The translations under genes were made by a program, and so were the position numbers. Below, piece by piece: positions 51,105-60,380 of a DNA stretch of 64,000 nucleotides. The stretch comes from Lachnospiraceae bacterium. GTDB lineage: Bacteria; Bacillota; Clostridia; Lachnospirales; Lachnospiraceae. The DNA lies in contig JAGBBP010000021.1 of assembly GCA_017938405.1 (NCBI GenBank), forward strand, positions 62,001 through 126,000, given 5' to 3'. Position 1 is the first letter of the stretch, and every line of letters starts with the position of its first letter. Under the pieces are notes generated by a model, which was not told where the DNA came from, made no database searches, and saw only the letters and a list, made by a program, of their open reading frames with translations.

Positions 51105-51683
51105 ATGGAGAAAGAGAGAGTATATACGTACCAGGGATTTACGTTCCGTTCGGAGGCAGAACTTGCCGAGGCGAAAAAAGAGGCGGAGGTGGTGGCATAT
51201 ATTCGCGGACAAGCGGATTTGTCCAATGTAAAAACCGTGGTGAAATTGTATAATCGCTTAATAGAAAAGGGAACACTGACAACAGAACTGGGAATTACCT
51301 TTTTGAAGGAATTGCGTTCCCGCGCCATAGACTCCGGTGTTGTTGCGGAAAGCAGTTTGGAATCGCTTCCGACGGTAGAAAAAAAGAAACCGGAGCCGCC
51401 GAAGGTAGTATCGAAGGACCGGAAGCTGATGGAATTGTATCGGGAGCGTTCGAGAAATCTGGCCATTGTTGTGGCGATGCTGTGTGTGGTGATTGTAGTA
51501 TTGTTTGCCATCCGTTTGTTCGGGACGGCTTCTCCGTTTACGGATTATGAGCAGAAGGTGTTAGATGAGTATGCGGGGTGGAAGGAAGAATTAACGGAAA
51601 AGGAAGAAGCACTTCATTTATGGGAAGAGAGACTGTCTGCGTGGGAGGAAGAGTTGGCGGAAAGAGAAGCGGTGCTACCGTAG
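51105..51683 (+). CDS. Uncharacterised single-pass membrane protein with coiled coil
   Basis: The 192-residue protein starts with a short beta/helical domain (YTYQGFTFRSEAELAEAKKEAE), in which the YxGFxFxS.xE pattern resembles small clostridial domains of unknown role. A proline/lysine-rich linker comes next, then one transmembrane helix at about residues 121-141. An extracytoplasmic coiled coil made of WEERL/WEEEL repeats completes it. It lies about 94 bases ahead of the two-component genes and may be a membrane adaptor, but no function can be named. Confidence 0.68.
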   Translation: MEKERVYTYQGFTFRSEAELAEAKKEAEVVAYIRGQADLSNVKTVVKLYNRLIEKGTLTTELGITFLKELRSRAIDSGVVAESSLESLPTVEKKKPEPPKVVSKDRKLMELYRERSRNLAIVVAMLCVVIVVLFAIRLFGTASPFTDYEQKVLDEYAGWKEELTEKEEALHLWEERLSAWEEELAEREAVLP

Positions 51684-51776
51684 TCGGTGTTCACAATTCC
51701 ATACGGATTCGGACACAGATTCTCCATAATCCCGTGTTAGGATAACAATAGGAGTTTCAGAATAGGAGGACGGTTT

Positions 51777-52448
51777 ATGGAACGTGCAAAAATACTGGTA
51801 GTGGATGACGAAAGCAGGTTGCGCAAACTGGTACGTGATTTTTTGGTGAAAAACAATTATGAAGTGATAGAAGCGGAAAACGGAGAAGAAGCCGTAGATT
51901 TGTTTTTTGCCCAAAAAGAGATTGCGCTGATTATTTTGGATGTGATGATGCCGAAGATGGACGGATGGCAGGTGTGTAAGGAAATCCGTCAGTATTCTAC
52001 GGTTCCGATTATTATGCTGACGGCAAAAAGTGATGAGCGGGATGAACTGCTGGGGTTCGAATTGGGTGTGGATGAGTATATTTCCAAACCCTTCAGTCCG
52101 AAGATTCTGGTGGCGCGAGTAGAGGCAATTTTGCGCAGAGCCGGTGCTACCGTTGCCGATGCGACGGAAATCGGTGGAATTGTACTGGACAAATCCGCAC
52201 ATCAGGTGTCGGTGGACGGACAGTTTATTGATTTGAGTGTAAAAGAATTTGAACTCCTGGCTTATTTTATTGAAAATAAAGGAATCGCATTGTCCAGAGA
52301 ACGGATTTTAAATAATGTTTGGAATTACGATTATTTCGGAGATGCCAGAACCATTGATACTCATGTGAAGAAGTTACGCAGCAAAATGGGTGACAAGGGG
52401 GATTATATCAAGACCATCTGGGGGATGGGCTACAAATTCGAGGTGTAA
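51777..52448 (+). CDS. OmpR/PhoB-family response regulator
   Basis: The 223-residue protein has a receiver domain (acid pocket Asp10/Asp11, phospho-acceptor Asp55 in LIILDVMMPKMDG, Thr in MLTAKSDERDE, Lys in YISKPFSP) and a C-terminal winged-helix DNA-binding domain (SVKEFELLAYFIENKG, then RTIDTHVKKLRSKMG). All phosphotransfer residues are intact. It is followed 3 bases later by its sensor kinase. The regulon is unknown. Confidence 0.95.
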   Translation: MERAKILVVDDESRLRKLVRDFLVKNNYEVIEAENGEEAVDLFFAQKEIALIILDVMMPKMDGWQVCKEIRQYSTVPIIMLTAKSDERDELLGFELGVDEYISKPFSPKILVARVEAILRRAGATVADATEIGGIVLDKSAHQVSVDGQFIDLSVKEFELLAYFIENKGIALSRERILNNVWNYDYFGDARTIDTHVKKLRSKMGDKGDYIKTIWGMGYKFEV

Positions 52449-52451
52449 GCT

Positions 52452-54098
52452 ATGAAGCACGGAAGGTATTCCGTAAGAGTAAAAATGATTCTATTGACCT
52501 TTGCCGCTATTTTCGGCACGGTTGCTTTATGTATCGTATTAAATGAAACTCTTTTGGTACGATATTATGAATCCAGTAAACAGAAGACACTGGGGGAGGT
52601 ATACGCCCAGATTGACCGTCTGGTTGCGGAAGAAGGCGGTTTGGATTTCAGCGTGAAAGAGGAAGGCGGCAGAACGGATACTGCTCCGGAAGCGGGGGGA
52701 GAATCCATAAGCGAAGAAACAGAGAAGGAAGAACCGGTGGGAGGAATTTCGGAAGAGTTTCGATTAAAATTGGATCGTTTATGCTCGAAGTATAATATTA
52801 CAACGGTCATTCTTGAGGATTTTGTTTCGGAAGGTATCAGACCCCGTCCCGAGGACTATTACTTCTTTGGCCCCGGCGGAGAAAATAATCAGGCTGATTT
52901 TGTAATCCGGGAATTAATCGGAGACTACTTTTTTCCGGGGTACGGGGAAAAGTTGCGGGAAAAAAAGCTGGAAGCGGAAATGGAGAAATACAGTATTTTT
53001 TCTTTGTTTGATGCCCGTATGGAGTCTAAGTACATCGAGTTGGTCGGCTATTTGGACAGCGGAGAAATCATTCTGATGCGTTCCAATGTGGAAAGTATGC
53101 AGGAAAGCGTCCGGGTGGCCAATAAGTTCCTTGTGTATGCGGGCCTCGCCAGTGCGATTGTGATTTCCGTTATTATGTTTTTTGCGGGACGACGGTTTAC
53201 AAGGCCGATTTTAAAGCTTGCGGATATTTCGAAACAGATGTCCGAACTGAATTTTGATGTAAAGTATGAGGTAAAGGGCAGGGATGAAATCGATACGTTA
53301 GGGAACAGCATGAATGTGTTGTCCGAGAAGTTAGAGAAAACGATTTCCGAGTTAAAGAGTGCAAATAGCGAGTTACAGATGGATATCGATCGTAAAACCC
53401 AGGCGGAAGAGGTACGGAAGGAGTTTCTTTCCAACGTAACCCATGAATTAAAGACGCCGATTGCGGTGATTCAGGGATATGCGGAGGGGTTAAAAGACAA
53501 TATTTCGGAAAGTCCGGAGGAGCGGGAGTTTTACTGTGATGTAATTATAGACGAAGCAGCGAAAATGAATACGATGGTGAAAAAGCTGTTGACCTTAAAT
53601 CAGCTGGAATATGGAATAACACCTCCGGAATTTTGTCGTTTTGATTTAACGGAGGTTATCCGCTCTGTGTTGGTTTCCATGGAAATCATGGCAAAGCAGA
53701 ATGATGTCACGGTGCATTTTGAGCAGGAAGAACCGGTTTATGTATGGGCCGATGAGTATATGGTGGAGGAAGTGCTGACCAACTATATCAGCAATGCCTT
53801 TCACCATGTAGCGGGCGCGAAGATTGTGGAAGTAAAGCTGATTCCGATGGGAGAAATTGTCCGGATAGCGGTATTTAATACCGGTATACCGATTCCGGCA
53901 GCAGATCTGCAAAATGTATGGCAGAAGTTTTATAAGGTGGATAAAGCAAGGACAAGAGAGTATGGAGGCACCGGCATCGGTCTTTCCATTGTAAAGGCAA
54001 TCATGGAAGCCCATAACCGGGCATACGGTGTAAAAAATCATGCCTCCGGCGTTGAGTTCTGGTTTGAATTGGACCGGTCTGCAGAATCTCAAAATTAA
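52452..54098 (+). CDS. Sensor histidine kinase
   Basis: The 548-residue protein has a transmembrane helix near 12-32, an extracellular sensor of about 200 residues including an acidic stretch (residues about 75-105), a second helix near 224-246, and HAMP to about 300. A short coiled coil leads to a dimerisation domain with phospho-acceptor His331 in FLSNVTHELKTPIAVIQGY and an HATPase domain (N-box YISNAFHH, G-boxes in GGTGIGLSIVKAIM). All catalytic motifs are present. It pairs with the response regulator ending 3 bases upstream. The ligand is unknown. Confidence 0.95.
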   Translation: MKHGRYSVRVKMILLTFAAIFGTVALCIVLNETLLVRYYESSKQKTLGEVYAQIDRLVAEEGGLDFSVKEEGGRTDTAPEAGGESISEETEKEEPVGGISEEFRLKLDRLCSKYNITTVILEDFVSEGIRPRPEDYYFFGPGGENNQADFVIRELIGDYFFPGYGEKLREKKLEAEMEKYSIFSLFDARMESKYIELVGYLDSGEIILMRSNVESMQESVRVANKFLVYAGLASAIVISVIMFFAGRRFTRPILKLADISKQMSELNFDVKYEVKGRDEIDTLGNSMNVLSEKLEKTISELKSANSELQMDIDRKTQAEEVRKEFLSNVTHELKTPIAVIQGYAEGLKDNISESPEEREFYCDVIIDEAAKMNTMVKKLLTLNQLEYGITPPEFCRFDLTEVIRSVLVSMEIMAKQNDVTVHFEQEEPVYVWADEYMVEEVLTNYISNAFHHVAGAKIVEVKLIPMGEIVRIAVFNTGIPIPAADLQNVWQKFYKVDKARTREYGGTGIGLSIVKAIMEAHNRAYGVKNHASGVEFWFELDRSAESQN

Positions 54099-54111
54099 TT
54101 TAAAATTCCTA

Positions 54112-54140
54112 TTGCTTTTTCAGGTAAACCATGCTATAAT
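54112..54140 (+). promoter_or_regulatory. Promoter of rpmE
   Basis: TTGCTT (54112-54117), 17 bases, TATAAT (54135-54140), about 40 bases before rpmE. Confidence 0.75.
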
Positions 54141-54181
54141 GAAAAAGCTGTTTTAAGTTATGAGATAAAGAGGTGAAAGAC

Positions 54182-54388
54182 ATGAAAGAAGCAATCCAGC
54201 CGAAATACTATCAGGCAAAGGTAACCTGCAACTGTGGTAATGAGTTTGTTACCGGTTCTACCAAAGAGGAAATCCATGTGGAAGTTTGTTCCAAGTGCCA
54301 TTCCTTCTATACCGGTCAGCAGAAGGCAGTAGCTGCACGCGGTGCTATTGATAAGTTCAACCGTAGATATGGTTTAAGCCAGAACTAA
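54182..54388 (+). CDS. rpmE: 50S ribosomal protein L31
   Basis: The 68-residue protein has the zinc-binding (C+) form of L31, with CNCGNEF and CSKCHSFYTG supplying cysteines, and ends KFNRRYGL. ATG 54182 lies at good spacing from gaggtg; a GTG nine bases upstream would add MKD and is unlikely. It is a single-gene transcript with promoter and terminator, next to the DUF1385-prmC-prfA set as in many Firmicutes. The zinc form is usually replaced by a zinc-free L31 under zinc starvation; no such paralogue lies here. Confidence 0.96.
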   Translation: MKEAIQPKYYQAKVTCNCGNEFVTGSTKEEIHVEVCSKCHSFYTGQQKAVAARGAIDKFNRRYGLSQN

Positions 54389-54411
54389 ACAAAACATAAA
54401 AGAACGAAAAT

Positions 54412-54448
54412 CAGGTTGAGGTTGTGATGATCTCAACCTGCTTTGCTT
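54412..54448 (+). terminator. Terminator of rpmE
   Basis: CAGGTTGAG (54412-54420) pairs perfectly with CTCAACCTG (54432-54440), followed by ctttgctt; the T tract is interrupted. Confidence 0.75.
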
Positions 54449-54475
54449 ATAAGAAAGTCGGAGAAGGAGGAGAAC

Positions 54476-55936
54476 ATGAAGTCATCAGGTATTGGAGGAC
54501 AGGCCGTATTAGAGGGTGTAATGATGAAAAACAAGAAGAACTATGCGGTTGCCGTCAGAAAACCGGACGGTGAGATTGCGGTGGAAAAGGGCGAAAGCAG
54601 TAGCGTAATCGAAAAGTATAAGTTCCTTGGGGTTCCGGTTGTACGCGGCGTAGTGAGTTTTGTGGAATCTTTGGTATTGGGCGTAAAGATGTTGACTTCT
54701 TCGGCTGCTTATTTTGATGATGCAGAGGAACAGCCGGGGAAATTTGAACTGTGGCTTCGGAAAAAGTTCGGGGAGAAGGCCGATAAATTCATTATGGGCT
54801 GTACCGTGTTTTTGTCCGTGGTATTAGCTGTGGCAATTTTCATGCTTTTGCCGCTGTTGATTGTTAGTTTTATCAGTGAAGATGTAATATCTTATGAATG
54901 GAAGACATTAATCGAAGGTTTGCTTCGTGTGGCAATATTCCTGGGATATGTATTTATGATTTCCCGGTTAAAGGATATTAAGAGGGTGTTTATGTATCAC
55001 GGTGCCGAACATAAAACCATTAATTGTATCGAACAGGGAATGGCACCGACCGTACAAAATGTAAGGGAATGTTCCAGACTGCATAAGCGTTGCGGTACCA
55101 GTTTCTTGTTATTTGTAATGATTATCAGTGTAATTTTCTTTTTGCTGGTACGTGTGAAGACCCTTTGGCTTCGTTTCGTGGTACGTATTTTGTTCGTACC
55201 GGTGATTGCAGGTGTTTCCTATGAGTTTATTAAACTTGCAGGTTCCAGTGAATCCAAGGTAGTGGCTGTATTGAGTAAGCCGGGTCTTTGGCTTCAGGGC
55301 TTGACCACCAAGGAACCGGACGATGATATGATTGAGGTTGCGGTGGCATCGGTAGAGGCAGTGTTTGACTGGCAGGCATACTTGGATGAGAACTTCGGCA
55401 GTAAGGCAAAGAAGACGAAGAAAGCAACCAAGGAAAAATCGGTGAAGGCACCGGTGGTTACGGAGGCAGAACCGGAACTGGCTGCGGCTGAGGCAAAGAA
55501 ACCGGTAGAAAAGCCGATGAAGAAGACCGCAAAGAAGGAAGTAGTTGCGGAAGAAAAAGTACCGGTAAAGAAGGAAGAAAAGGTAGAAAAAGCGAAACCG
55601 GAAAAAACGGTAACGAAGAAGGAAGAGAAAGAAGAGAAGCCGCCGATTCAGGAAGTAGAAGAAGTGGCGGCGAAGTTTGATTGGAGTTTTCCGTCTACCA
55701 AAAAGCAGGAACCGGACGAGGCAGAGGCAAAGGAAAGCAGAAGTCGTTTGGCTGCTAAAGTGTCTGCTGCGGATAAGGCAGAAGAAGCAGGAAAGTCTGC
55801 CGTGAAGAATACAAAGCCTGTTGGACGAGTGGAAGAGGACGAGGAAGAAGAGGACGAGATTCTGCGTGCGTTGGATAAGTTCTTTGTATTCGAGGGAGAA
55901 GGAACGGTAATGGAACGTTCCGGTAATAATAAATAG
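54476..55936 (+). CDS. DUF1385 protein with a long charged C-terminal extension
   Basis: The 486-residue protein opens with the DUF1385 signature SSGIGGQAVLEGVMMKN. It has membrane helices near 105-128 and 143-160 and the histidine motif MYHGAEHKTINC near 180, and further helices near 205-260; residues 1-290 are the usual family domain, of unknown biochemistry. Residues about 300-486 are a low-complexity tail dominated by Lys, Glu, Ala and Pro, more than a third of the protein. ATG 54476 behind ggaggag is correct. Family members commonly sit, as here, between rpmE and prmC-prfA; it ends 11 bases before prmC. Confidence 0.88.
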   Translation: MKSSGIGGQAVLEGVMMKNKKNYAVAVRKPDGEIAVEKGESSSVIEKYKFLGVPVVRGVVSFVESLVLGVKMLTSSAAYFDDAEEQPGKFELWLRKKFGEKADKFIMGCTVFLSVVLAVAIFMLLPLLIVSFISEDVISYEWKTLIEGLLRVAIFLGYVFMISRLKDIKRVFMYHGAEHKTINCIEQGMAPTVQNVRECSRLHKRCGTSFLLFVMIISVIFFLLVRVKTLWLRFVVRILFVPVIAGVSYEFIKLAGSSESKVVAVLSKPGLWLQGLTTKEPDDDMIEVAVASVEAVFDWQAYLDENFGSKAKKTKKATKEKSVKAPVVTEAEPELAAAEAKKPVEKPMKKTAKKEVVAEEKVPVKKEEKVEKAKPEKTVTKKEEKEEKPPIQEVEEVAAKFDWSFPSTKKQEPDEAEAKESRSRLAAKVSAADKAEEAGKSAVKNTKPVGRVEEDEEEEDEILRALDKFFVFEGEGTVMERSGNNK

Positions 55937-55947
55937 GCGAGGCTGGT

Positions 55948-56793
55948 ATGACATATTCCGAGTTGATGACGGCTGGAGTGAAACTGCTTTCGGACGCCGG
56001 TTTTCCGGAGGCACGTACGGATGCAAGAACGCTTATGTTTCATGTGACCGGTATGGATTTTATGGCATTGTTGCGGGACGGAGCTTTGCAGGCAGACAAG
56101 GAACAGGAAGAACGTTTTTTTCGGTTGCTTGAGGAACGAAGGAAGCATGTTCCGGTGCAATATATTGTAGGTGAGCAGGAGTTTTGCGGTTTGCGTTTTG
56201 CGGTACAGCCGGGTGTTTTGATTCCGCGCCCGGAGACCGAGCTTTTGACGGAGGCGGTGTTTACGCAATCTGCCGGAAAGCGGGTGTTGGATATGTGCAC
56301 CGGTTCCGGATGTATTGCGGTGACGGTTGCCAAACTGGGTAAACCGGTCTATGTAGCGGCGTCGGATGATTCTGCCGAGGCTCTTGCGGTAGCAAAGAAA
56401 AACGCAGAGTTACAGGAAGTACCGGTGACGTTTTTTCAAGGAGATTTGTTTGAAAATGTAGAAGGTGTGTATGATATTATTGTATCCAATCCGCCGTATA
56501 TTCAGAGCAAGGTGATAGAGGATTTGATGCCGGAGGTAAGAGATTTTGAACCGCGTATGGCGTTGGATGGGTGGTCGGACGGATTGCTGTTTTACCGTCG
56601 AATCGTGAGAGATGCCAAGGCGTTTCTTGCTCCGGGGGGCAAGTTACTGTTTGAAATCGGTCACGACCAGGGAAGAACGGTGCCTGAGATTCTCTTGGCA
56701 GAAGGGTATCGGGAAATCGAAGTGAAGAAGGATTATGCCGGACTGGATCGCATGGTGTTTGCGGTTTGGCCGGGTGATAATAAGGAGATTTAG
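55948..56793 (+). CDS. prmC: Release factor glutamine methyltransferase
   Basis: The 281-residue enzyme methylates the glutamine of the GGQ motif of release factors. An N-terminal helical domain precedes the methyltransferase fold with the SAM motif [13 protein letters not shown] near residue 112 and the catalytic NPPY (residues 181-184). The motif [11 protein letters not shown] near 90 is also diagnostic. Its substrate gene prfA begins 2 bases after its stop, the classical coupling. Confidence 0.95.
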   Translation: MTYSELMTAGVKLLSDAGFPEARTDARTLMFHVTGMDFMALLRDGALQADKEQEERFFRLLEERRKHVPVQYIVGEQEFCGLRFAVQPGVLIPRPETELLTEAVFTQSAGKRVLDMCTGSGCIAVTVAKLGKPVYVAASDDSAEALAVAKKNAELQEVPVTFFQGDLFENVEGVYDIIVSNPPYIQSKVIEDLMPEVRDFEPRMALDGWSDGLLFYRRIVRDAKAFLAPGGKLLFEIGHDQGRTVPEILLAEGYREIEVKKDYAGLDRMVFAVWPGDNKEI

Positions 56794-56795
56794 AG

Positions 56796-57869
56796 ATGTT
56801 TGATAAGTTAGAAGATTTGTTACAGCGTTACGAGGAGATTCAGAACGAATTAAGCGACCCGAACGTGGTAAATGATCAGGCCAGATTCCGTAAGCTCATG
56901 AAGGAGCAGAACGATTTGGCGGATATTGTGGCGGAGTATAAGCGCTATAAGCAGACGAAGCAGGATATTGAGGATAGTCTTCTGATGCTTGACGAGGAAA
57001 GCGATGAAGAGATGCGTGAGCTTGCGAAGGAAGAACTTGCCGAAGCGAAGGACCGCTTGGAAGAGTGCGAGCAGAATCTTAAGATTTTACTCATTCCGAA
57101 GGACCCGAACGATGATAAGAACGTTATTGTGGAAATTCGTGCGGGTGCAGGCGGTGACGAGGCGGCATTGTTTGCTGCGGAGCTTTACCGTATGTATGCC
57201 AAGTATTCCGAAACCTTCCGTTGGAAGATTGATTTGATGAACGTAAATGAAAACGGTATCGGCGGTTTTAAGGAAGCAGTATTTATGGTAAACGGCCAGG
57301 GTGCGTACTCTAAGTTAAAGTACGAGAGTGGTGTTCATCGTGTACAGCGCGTGCCGGTAACCGAGTCCGGCGGACGTATTCATACTTCTACCGCTACGGT
57401 GGCAATTATGCCGGAAGCAGAAGAAGTGGATGTAGAGCTTAATATGAACGACTGTAAGTTTGATGTATTCCGTGCATCCGGTAACGGCGGACAGTGTGTC
57501 AATACCACCGACTCCGCAGTGCGTTTGACTCATATCCCGACGGGTATCGTTATTTCCTGTCAGGATGAAAAGTCCCAGTTAAAGAACCGTGACAAGGCGT
57601 TAAAGGTACTTCGTGCAAAGTTGTACGAGTTAGAACTTGAGAAGGCACATGATGCCGAAGCAGAGGCAAGACGCAGCCAGGTAGGTACCGGAGACCGTTC
57701 CGAGAAGATTCGTACTTATAATTTTCCGGACGGACGTGTCACCGATCATCGTATTAAGCTGACGACCCATCGTTTGAATGAAATTTTAAACGGTGATTTG
57801 ACCGAAGTGGTAGATGCACTTACCGCAGCCGACCAGGCGGCGAAGTTAGCTAAAATGGCAGAAGCATAA
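56796..57869 (+). CDS. prfA: Peptide chain release factor 1
   Basis: The 357-residue factor ends translation at UAA and UAG. The codon-reading PVT tripeptide (PxT type) is in [10 protein letters not shown] near residue 188, and the GGQ motif that enters the peptidyl-transferase centre is in [16 protein letters not shown] near 230. Length and the start ([16 protein letters not shown]) are standard. It is the last gene of the DUF1385-prmC-prfA operon and is followed by a strong terminator. Confidence 0.97.
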   Translation: MFDKLEDLLQRYEEIQNELSDPNVVNDQARFRKLMKEQNDLADIVAEYKRYKQTKQDIEDSLLMLDEESDEEMRELAKEELAEAKDRLEECEQNLKILLIPKDPNDDKNVIVEIRAGAGGDEAALFAAELYRMYAKYSETFRWKIDLMNVNENGIGGFKEAVFMVNGQGAYSKLKYESGVHRVQRVPVTESGGRIHTSTATVAIMPEAEEVDVELNMNDCKFDVFRASGNGGQCVNTTDSAVRLTHIPTGIVISCQDEKSQLKNRDKALKVLRAKLYELELEKAHDAEAEARRSQVGTGDRSEKIRTYNFPDGRVTDHRIKLTTHRLNEILNGDLTEVVDALTAADQAAKLAKMAEA

Positions 57870-57875
57870 GAATCA

Positions 57876-57906
57876 AACGTCCGCCCAATGAGGCGGGCGT
57901 TTTTGT
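57876..57906 (+). terminator. Terminator of the prfA operon
   Basis: ACG, a wobble and CCGCC pair with GGCGG and CGT around a five- to six-base loop, followed by TTTTTG, 8 bases after the stop. Confidence 0.88.
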
Positions 57907-57947
57907 TACCAAAAAAAGAACAAATCGTGAACATTTCGGAAAAGGTC

Positions 57948-57976
57948 TTCCATTTTGTATAAATTCGTATTATAAT
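57948..57976 (+). promoter_or_regulatory. Promoter of the xylanase gene
   Basis: TTCCAT (57948-57953), 17 bases, TATAAT (57971-57976), giving a leader of about 90 bases. Confidence 0.65.
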
Positions 57977-58001
57977 TAATTACGTAATTTGCCGAAGTAA
58001 A

Positions 58002-58038
58002 GTGTTAAAATTTTCATGATACAGTGATATTTTAACAC
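58002..58038. promoter_or_regulatory. 10-bp palindrome in the xylanase leader
   Basis: GTGTTAAAAT (58002-58011) and ATTTTAACAC (58029-58038) are perfect inverted repeats 17 bases apart, about 25 bases downstream of the -10 box. It could be a regulator site spanning two helical turns, or an mRNA hairpin. No T run follows, so it is not a terminator. Confidence 0.5.
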
Positions 58039-58072
58039 CGGAAGCAAAAAGAGTAAAGGAGAAGATAGTAGT

Positions 58073-59326
58073 ATGAGAAAATGGAAATTAGGCGCTCTTG
58101 CAGCCGTTCTGGTATTTGCAATGACTGCCTGCGGAACAAAAGATGCTGATGTAAAGACTACTCCGGAACCGACGGTGACGGTAGCGCCGACCACAACCCC
58201 GGAGCCGACTGCGACCCCGGAACCGACGCCAACTCCGAAGCCGACCGTGACCCCGAAGCCGACCGCCACTCCGATTCCGGAATTTGATAAGGGAATCAAG
58301 GATGTTTATGCAGAGTACGGTTTAAAGGCAGGTACCTGTATGTCCGAGTTTATGGCAGGAGATTCCAGAAGCCTTGAGTTCATTAAGAAGAACTTTAACA
58401 GTATCACTTTTGAGAATGAAATGAAGCCGGATTATATGTTTGATCAGGAAGCAAGTAAGGCAACCGGAGATTTGGTTGTTAAGTTTAGTCCGGCGACCGA
58501 GAAGATGTTAAAGTGGTGTCAGGATAATGGTATGGCAGTACGTGGTCATACTTTGATTTGGCACAGCCAGACACCGCAGTGGATTTTCTATGACAATTTT
58601 GATGACAAGACCGGTACCCTGGTGGGCAGAGAGGTGATGCTTGCCCGCATGGAGAGCTATATGAAGCAGGTATTCGAACAGTTGGAGCAGAAGGGCTATA
58701 GTGACATGCTTTATGCATATGACGTAGTAAATGAAGCTTGGTTGGATGACGGCACCATGCGTCCGAGCTTCTGGCGTACAACCATCGGTGACGATTACTT
58801 ATGGCATGCATTCTATTTGGCGGATAAGTATGCTCCGGAACATATCGATTTGTATTACAATGACTTTAACGAGCAGTTTAAGACCGAAGCATTGTATAAT
58901 TTCTTCCAGACGTTAAAGGACGAGGAAGGAAATTATCTCATTGACGGTGTAGGGTTCCAGGCACATCTGTATACCATGGATGATATGGATTTGTATTTCC
59001 GGCATATGGATAAGATTGCAACCCTTGGTCTTAAGATTAACCTGACGGAGCTTGATATTTGCCTTGGTAAGTACAATGATATCGGCTACGCAACGGATGA
59101 AAACAAGAGAATTCAGGGTCAGTGGTACTATAACTTAATCAGAGGCATTATGGATCGTGTGGAAGCAGGTACCGTAAAGATGGATGCCTTGACCTTCTGG
59201 GGCTTCTCGGATCAGCTTTCCTGGAGAAAGGAATACAATCCGATGTTACTTGATAAGAAGTGGAATCCGAAGTATGCATACGGAGCAGCAATGTTAATGA
59301 AGGAATATGCAGGCTTTGAGGAATAA
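58073..59326 (+). CDS. Endo-1,4-beta-xylanase, GH10, lipoprotein
   Basis: The 417-residue enzyme cleaves internal xylan bonds. It begins with a lipoprotein signal (lipobox MTAC, Cys about residue 22), so it is tethered outside the membrane. A Pro/Thr linker of about 45 residues with PTPEPTAT-like repeats follows, then a GH10 barrel from about 75. The acid/base is Glu221 in DVVNEAW and the nucleophile is Glu326 in LTELDI; WHSQTPQW and GVGFQAHL are further family motifs. There is no carbohydrate-binding module. It has its own promoter and terminator with a palindrome in the leader; a GH43 gene follows. Confidence 0.95.
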   Translation: MRKWKLGALAAVLVFAMTACGTKDADVKTTPEPTVTVAPTTTPEPTATPEPTPTPKPTVTPKPTATPIPEFDKGIKDVYAEYGLKAGTCMSEFMAGDSRSLEFIKKNFNSITFENEMKPDYMFDQEASKATGDLVVKFSPATEKMLKWCQDNGMAVRGHTLIWHSQTPQWIFYDNFDDKTGTLVGREVMLARMESYMKQVFEQLEQKGYSDMLYAYDVVNEAWLDDGTMRPSFWRTTIGDDYLWHAFYLADKYAPEHIDLYYNDFNEQFKTEALYNFFQTLKDEEGNYLIDGVGFQAHLYTMDDMDLYFRHMDKIATLGLKINLTELDICLGKYNDIGYATDENKRIQGQWYYNLIRGIMDRVEAGTVKMDALTFWGFSDQLSWRKEYNPMLLDKKWNPKYAYGAAMLMKEYAGFEE

Positions 59327-59342
59327 TCGAACCAGGTGAGTG

Positions 59343-59373
59343 AAACCGCCGCACATTGTGCGGCGGTTTTGTT
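59343..59373 (+). terminator. Terminator of the xylanase gene
   Basis: A perfect 12-bp stem, AAACCGCCGCAC (59343-59354) with GTGCGGCGGTTT (59358-59369), three-base loop, then TTGTT. Confidence 0.9.
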
Positions 59374-59396
59374 ATGCCATGAAGAGAAAGTGACAG

Positions 59397-59426
59397 TTGC
59401 GTAGAGCGGCAGAAAAATGATATAAT
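59397..59426 (+). promoter_or_regulatory. Promoter of the GH43 gene
   Basis: TTGCGT (59397-59402), 18 bases, TATAAT (59421-59426), 30 bases before the ATG. Confidence 0.7.
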
Positions 59427-59455
59427 GAAAAAAGAAATTTTTTAGGGAGATTACC

Positions 59456-60307
59456 ATGAAAAGAGAAGACATTAATATCCGAGACCCCTTTGTGCTGGTG
59501 CATGACGGAAAGTATTATTTATACGGAACCAGAGGTGCGACCTGTTGGGGAGAAGCGGATGGGTTTGATTGTTATGTGGGGGCGGATTTAGAGGAGTTTG
59601 AGGGGCCTTATGAGGTGTTTCATAAGCCTGCGGATTTTGCGCCTCATATGAATTACTGGGCACCTGAGGTATATTATTATAACGGAGCATTTTATATGTT
59701 TGCTTCCTTTTTTACGGACGGTGTAGGGAGAGGGACTCATTGTTTAAAGGCGGAGAATCCGTTGGGGCCGTTTCTTCCTTACAGTAACGGCTCGATTACA
59801 CCGAGAGAATGGGCATCTTTGGATGGAACGTTGTATGTAGATACGGACGGCACGCCCTATATGGTTTTTTGCCATGAATGGGAGGATACGCACGGAGACG
59901 GTACGGTGTGTGCGGTGGAGCTTACAAAGGATTTAAAGGCACCGGTGGGAGAACCCCGTCTTTTGTTCAAAGCATCGGATGCGTTGCCTGCTGTTGCAAG
60001 TTTTCATCATCCGCGAAAGGGAGAGATTTTTGTGACGGATGGGCCGTTTTTGTTTCGGGATAAGGATGGGATGCTTCGTATGATTTGGTCCAGTTTCGCG
60101 GAGGGAAATCAATATTGTGTGGCATTGGCATCTCCGGAAAAGGGTAGGTTTTCGGATGACTGGAGACCGGAGAAAGCACTTTTATTTGCAAAGGACGGCG
60201 GACACGGAATGGTTTTTACGGGACTTGACGGAAAACGCTATCTGGCACTTCATTCGCCTAATGAGACTTTGAAGGAGCGACCGTTTTTCTACGAGGTGGA
60301 TTTATAA
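59456..60307 (+). CDS. Glycoside hydrolase family 43 protein
   Basis: The 283-residue protein is a single five-bladed propeller of the beta-xylosidase/arabinofuranosidase group. The catalytic base Asp lies in NIRDPFVLVHDGKYYLYGT near residue 9, and the pKa-tuning Asp in SLDGTLYVDTDGTPYMVF near 122. The acid position, usually Glu in a GPF context, reads VTDGPFLF here, with Asp before GPF. There is no signal peptide, so it should act on imported xylo-oligosaccharides in the cytosol. Family length is often longer; no accessory domain is present. It stands downstream of the secreted GH10 enzyme but on its own promoter. Confidence 0.9.
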   Translation: MKREDINIRDPFVLVHDGKYYLYGTRGATCWGEADGFDCYVGADLEEFEGPYEVFHKPADFAPHMNYWAPEVYYYNGAFYMFASFFTDGVGRGTHCLKAENPLGPFLPYSNGSITPREWASLDGTLYVDTDGTPYMVFCHEWEDTHGDGTVCAVELTKDLKAPVGEPRLLFKASDALPAVASFHHPRKGEIFVTDGPFLFRDKDGMLRMIWSSFAEGNQYCVALASPEKGRFSDDWRPEKALLFAKDGGHGMVFTGLDGKRYLALHSPNETLKERPFFYEVDL

Positions 60308-60380
60308 GGATAGAAAGCCGGAATACAAAGATAATAGAATCATTCGGTAAAGTTGAAAACAGGAAAAGAGAGGGTAACGT

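Noticed and set aside
55109..56268. Long minus-strand open frames opposite the DUF1385 tail and prmC
   Set aside because: They mirror the Lys/Glu-rich repeats of the DUF1385 gene, giving Leu/Phe-rich nonsense; no start signals.
58160..58275. Short tandem repeats that could suggest CRISPR or a minisatellite
   Set aside because: They encode the Pro/Thr linker of the xylanase; units are too short and uneven and have no spacers.
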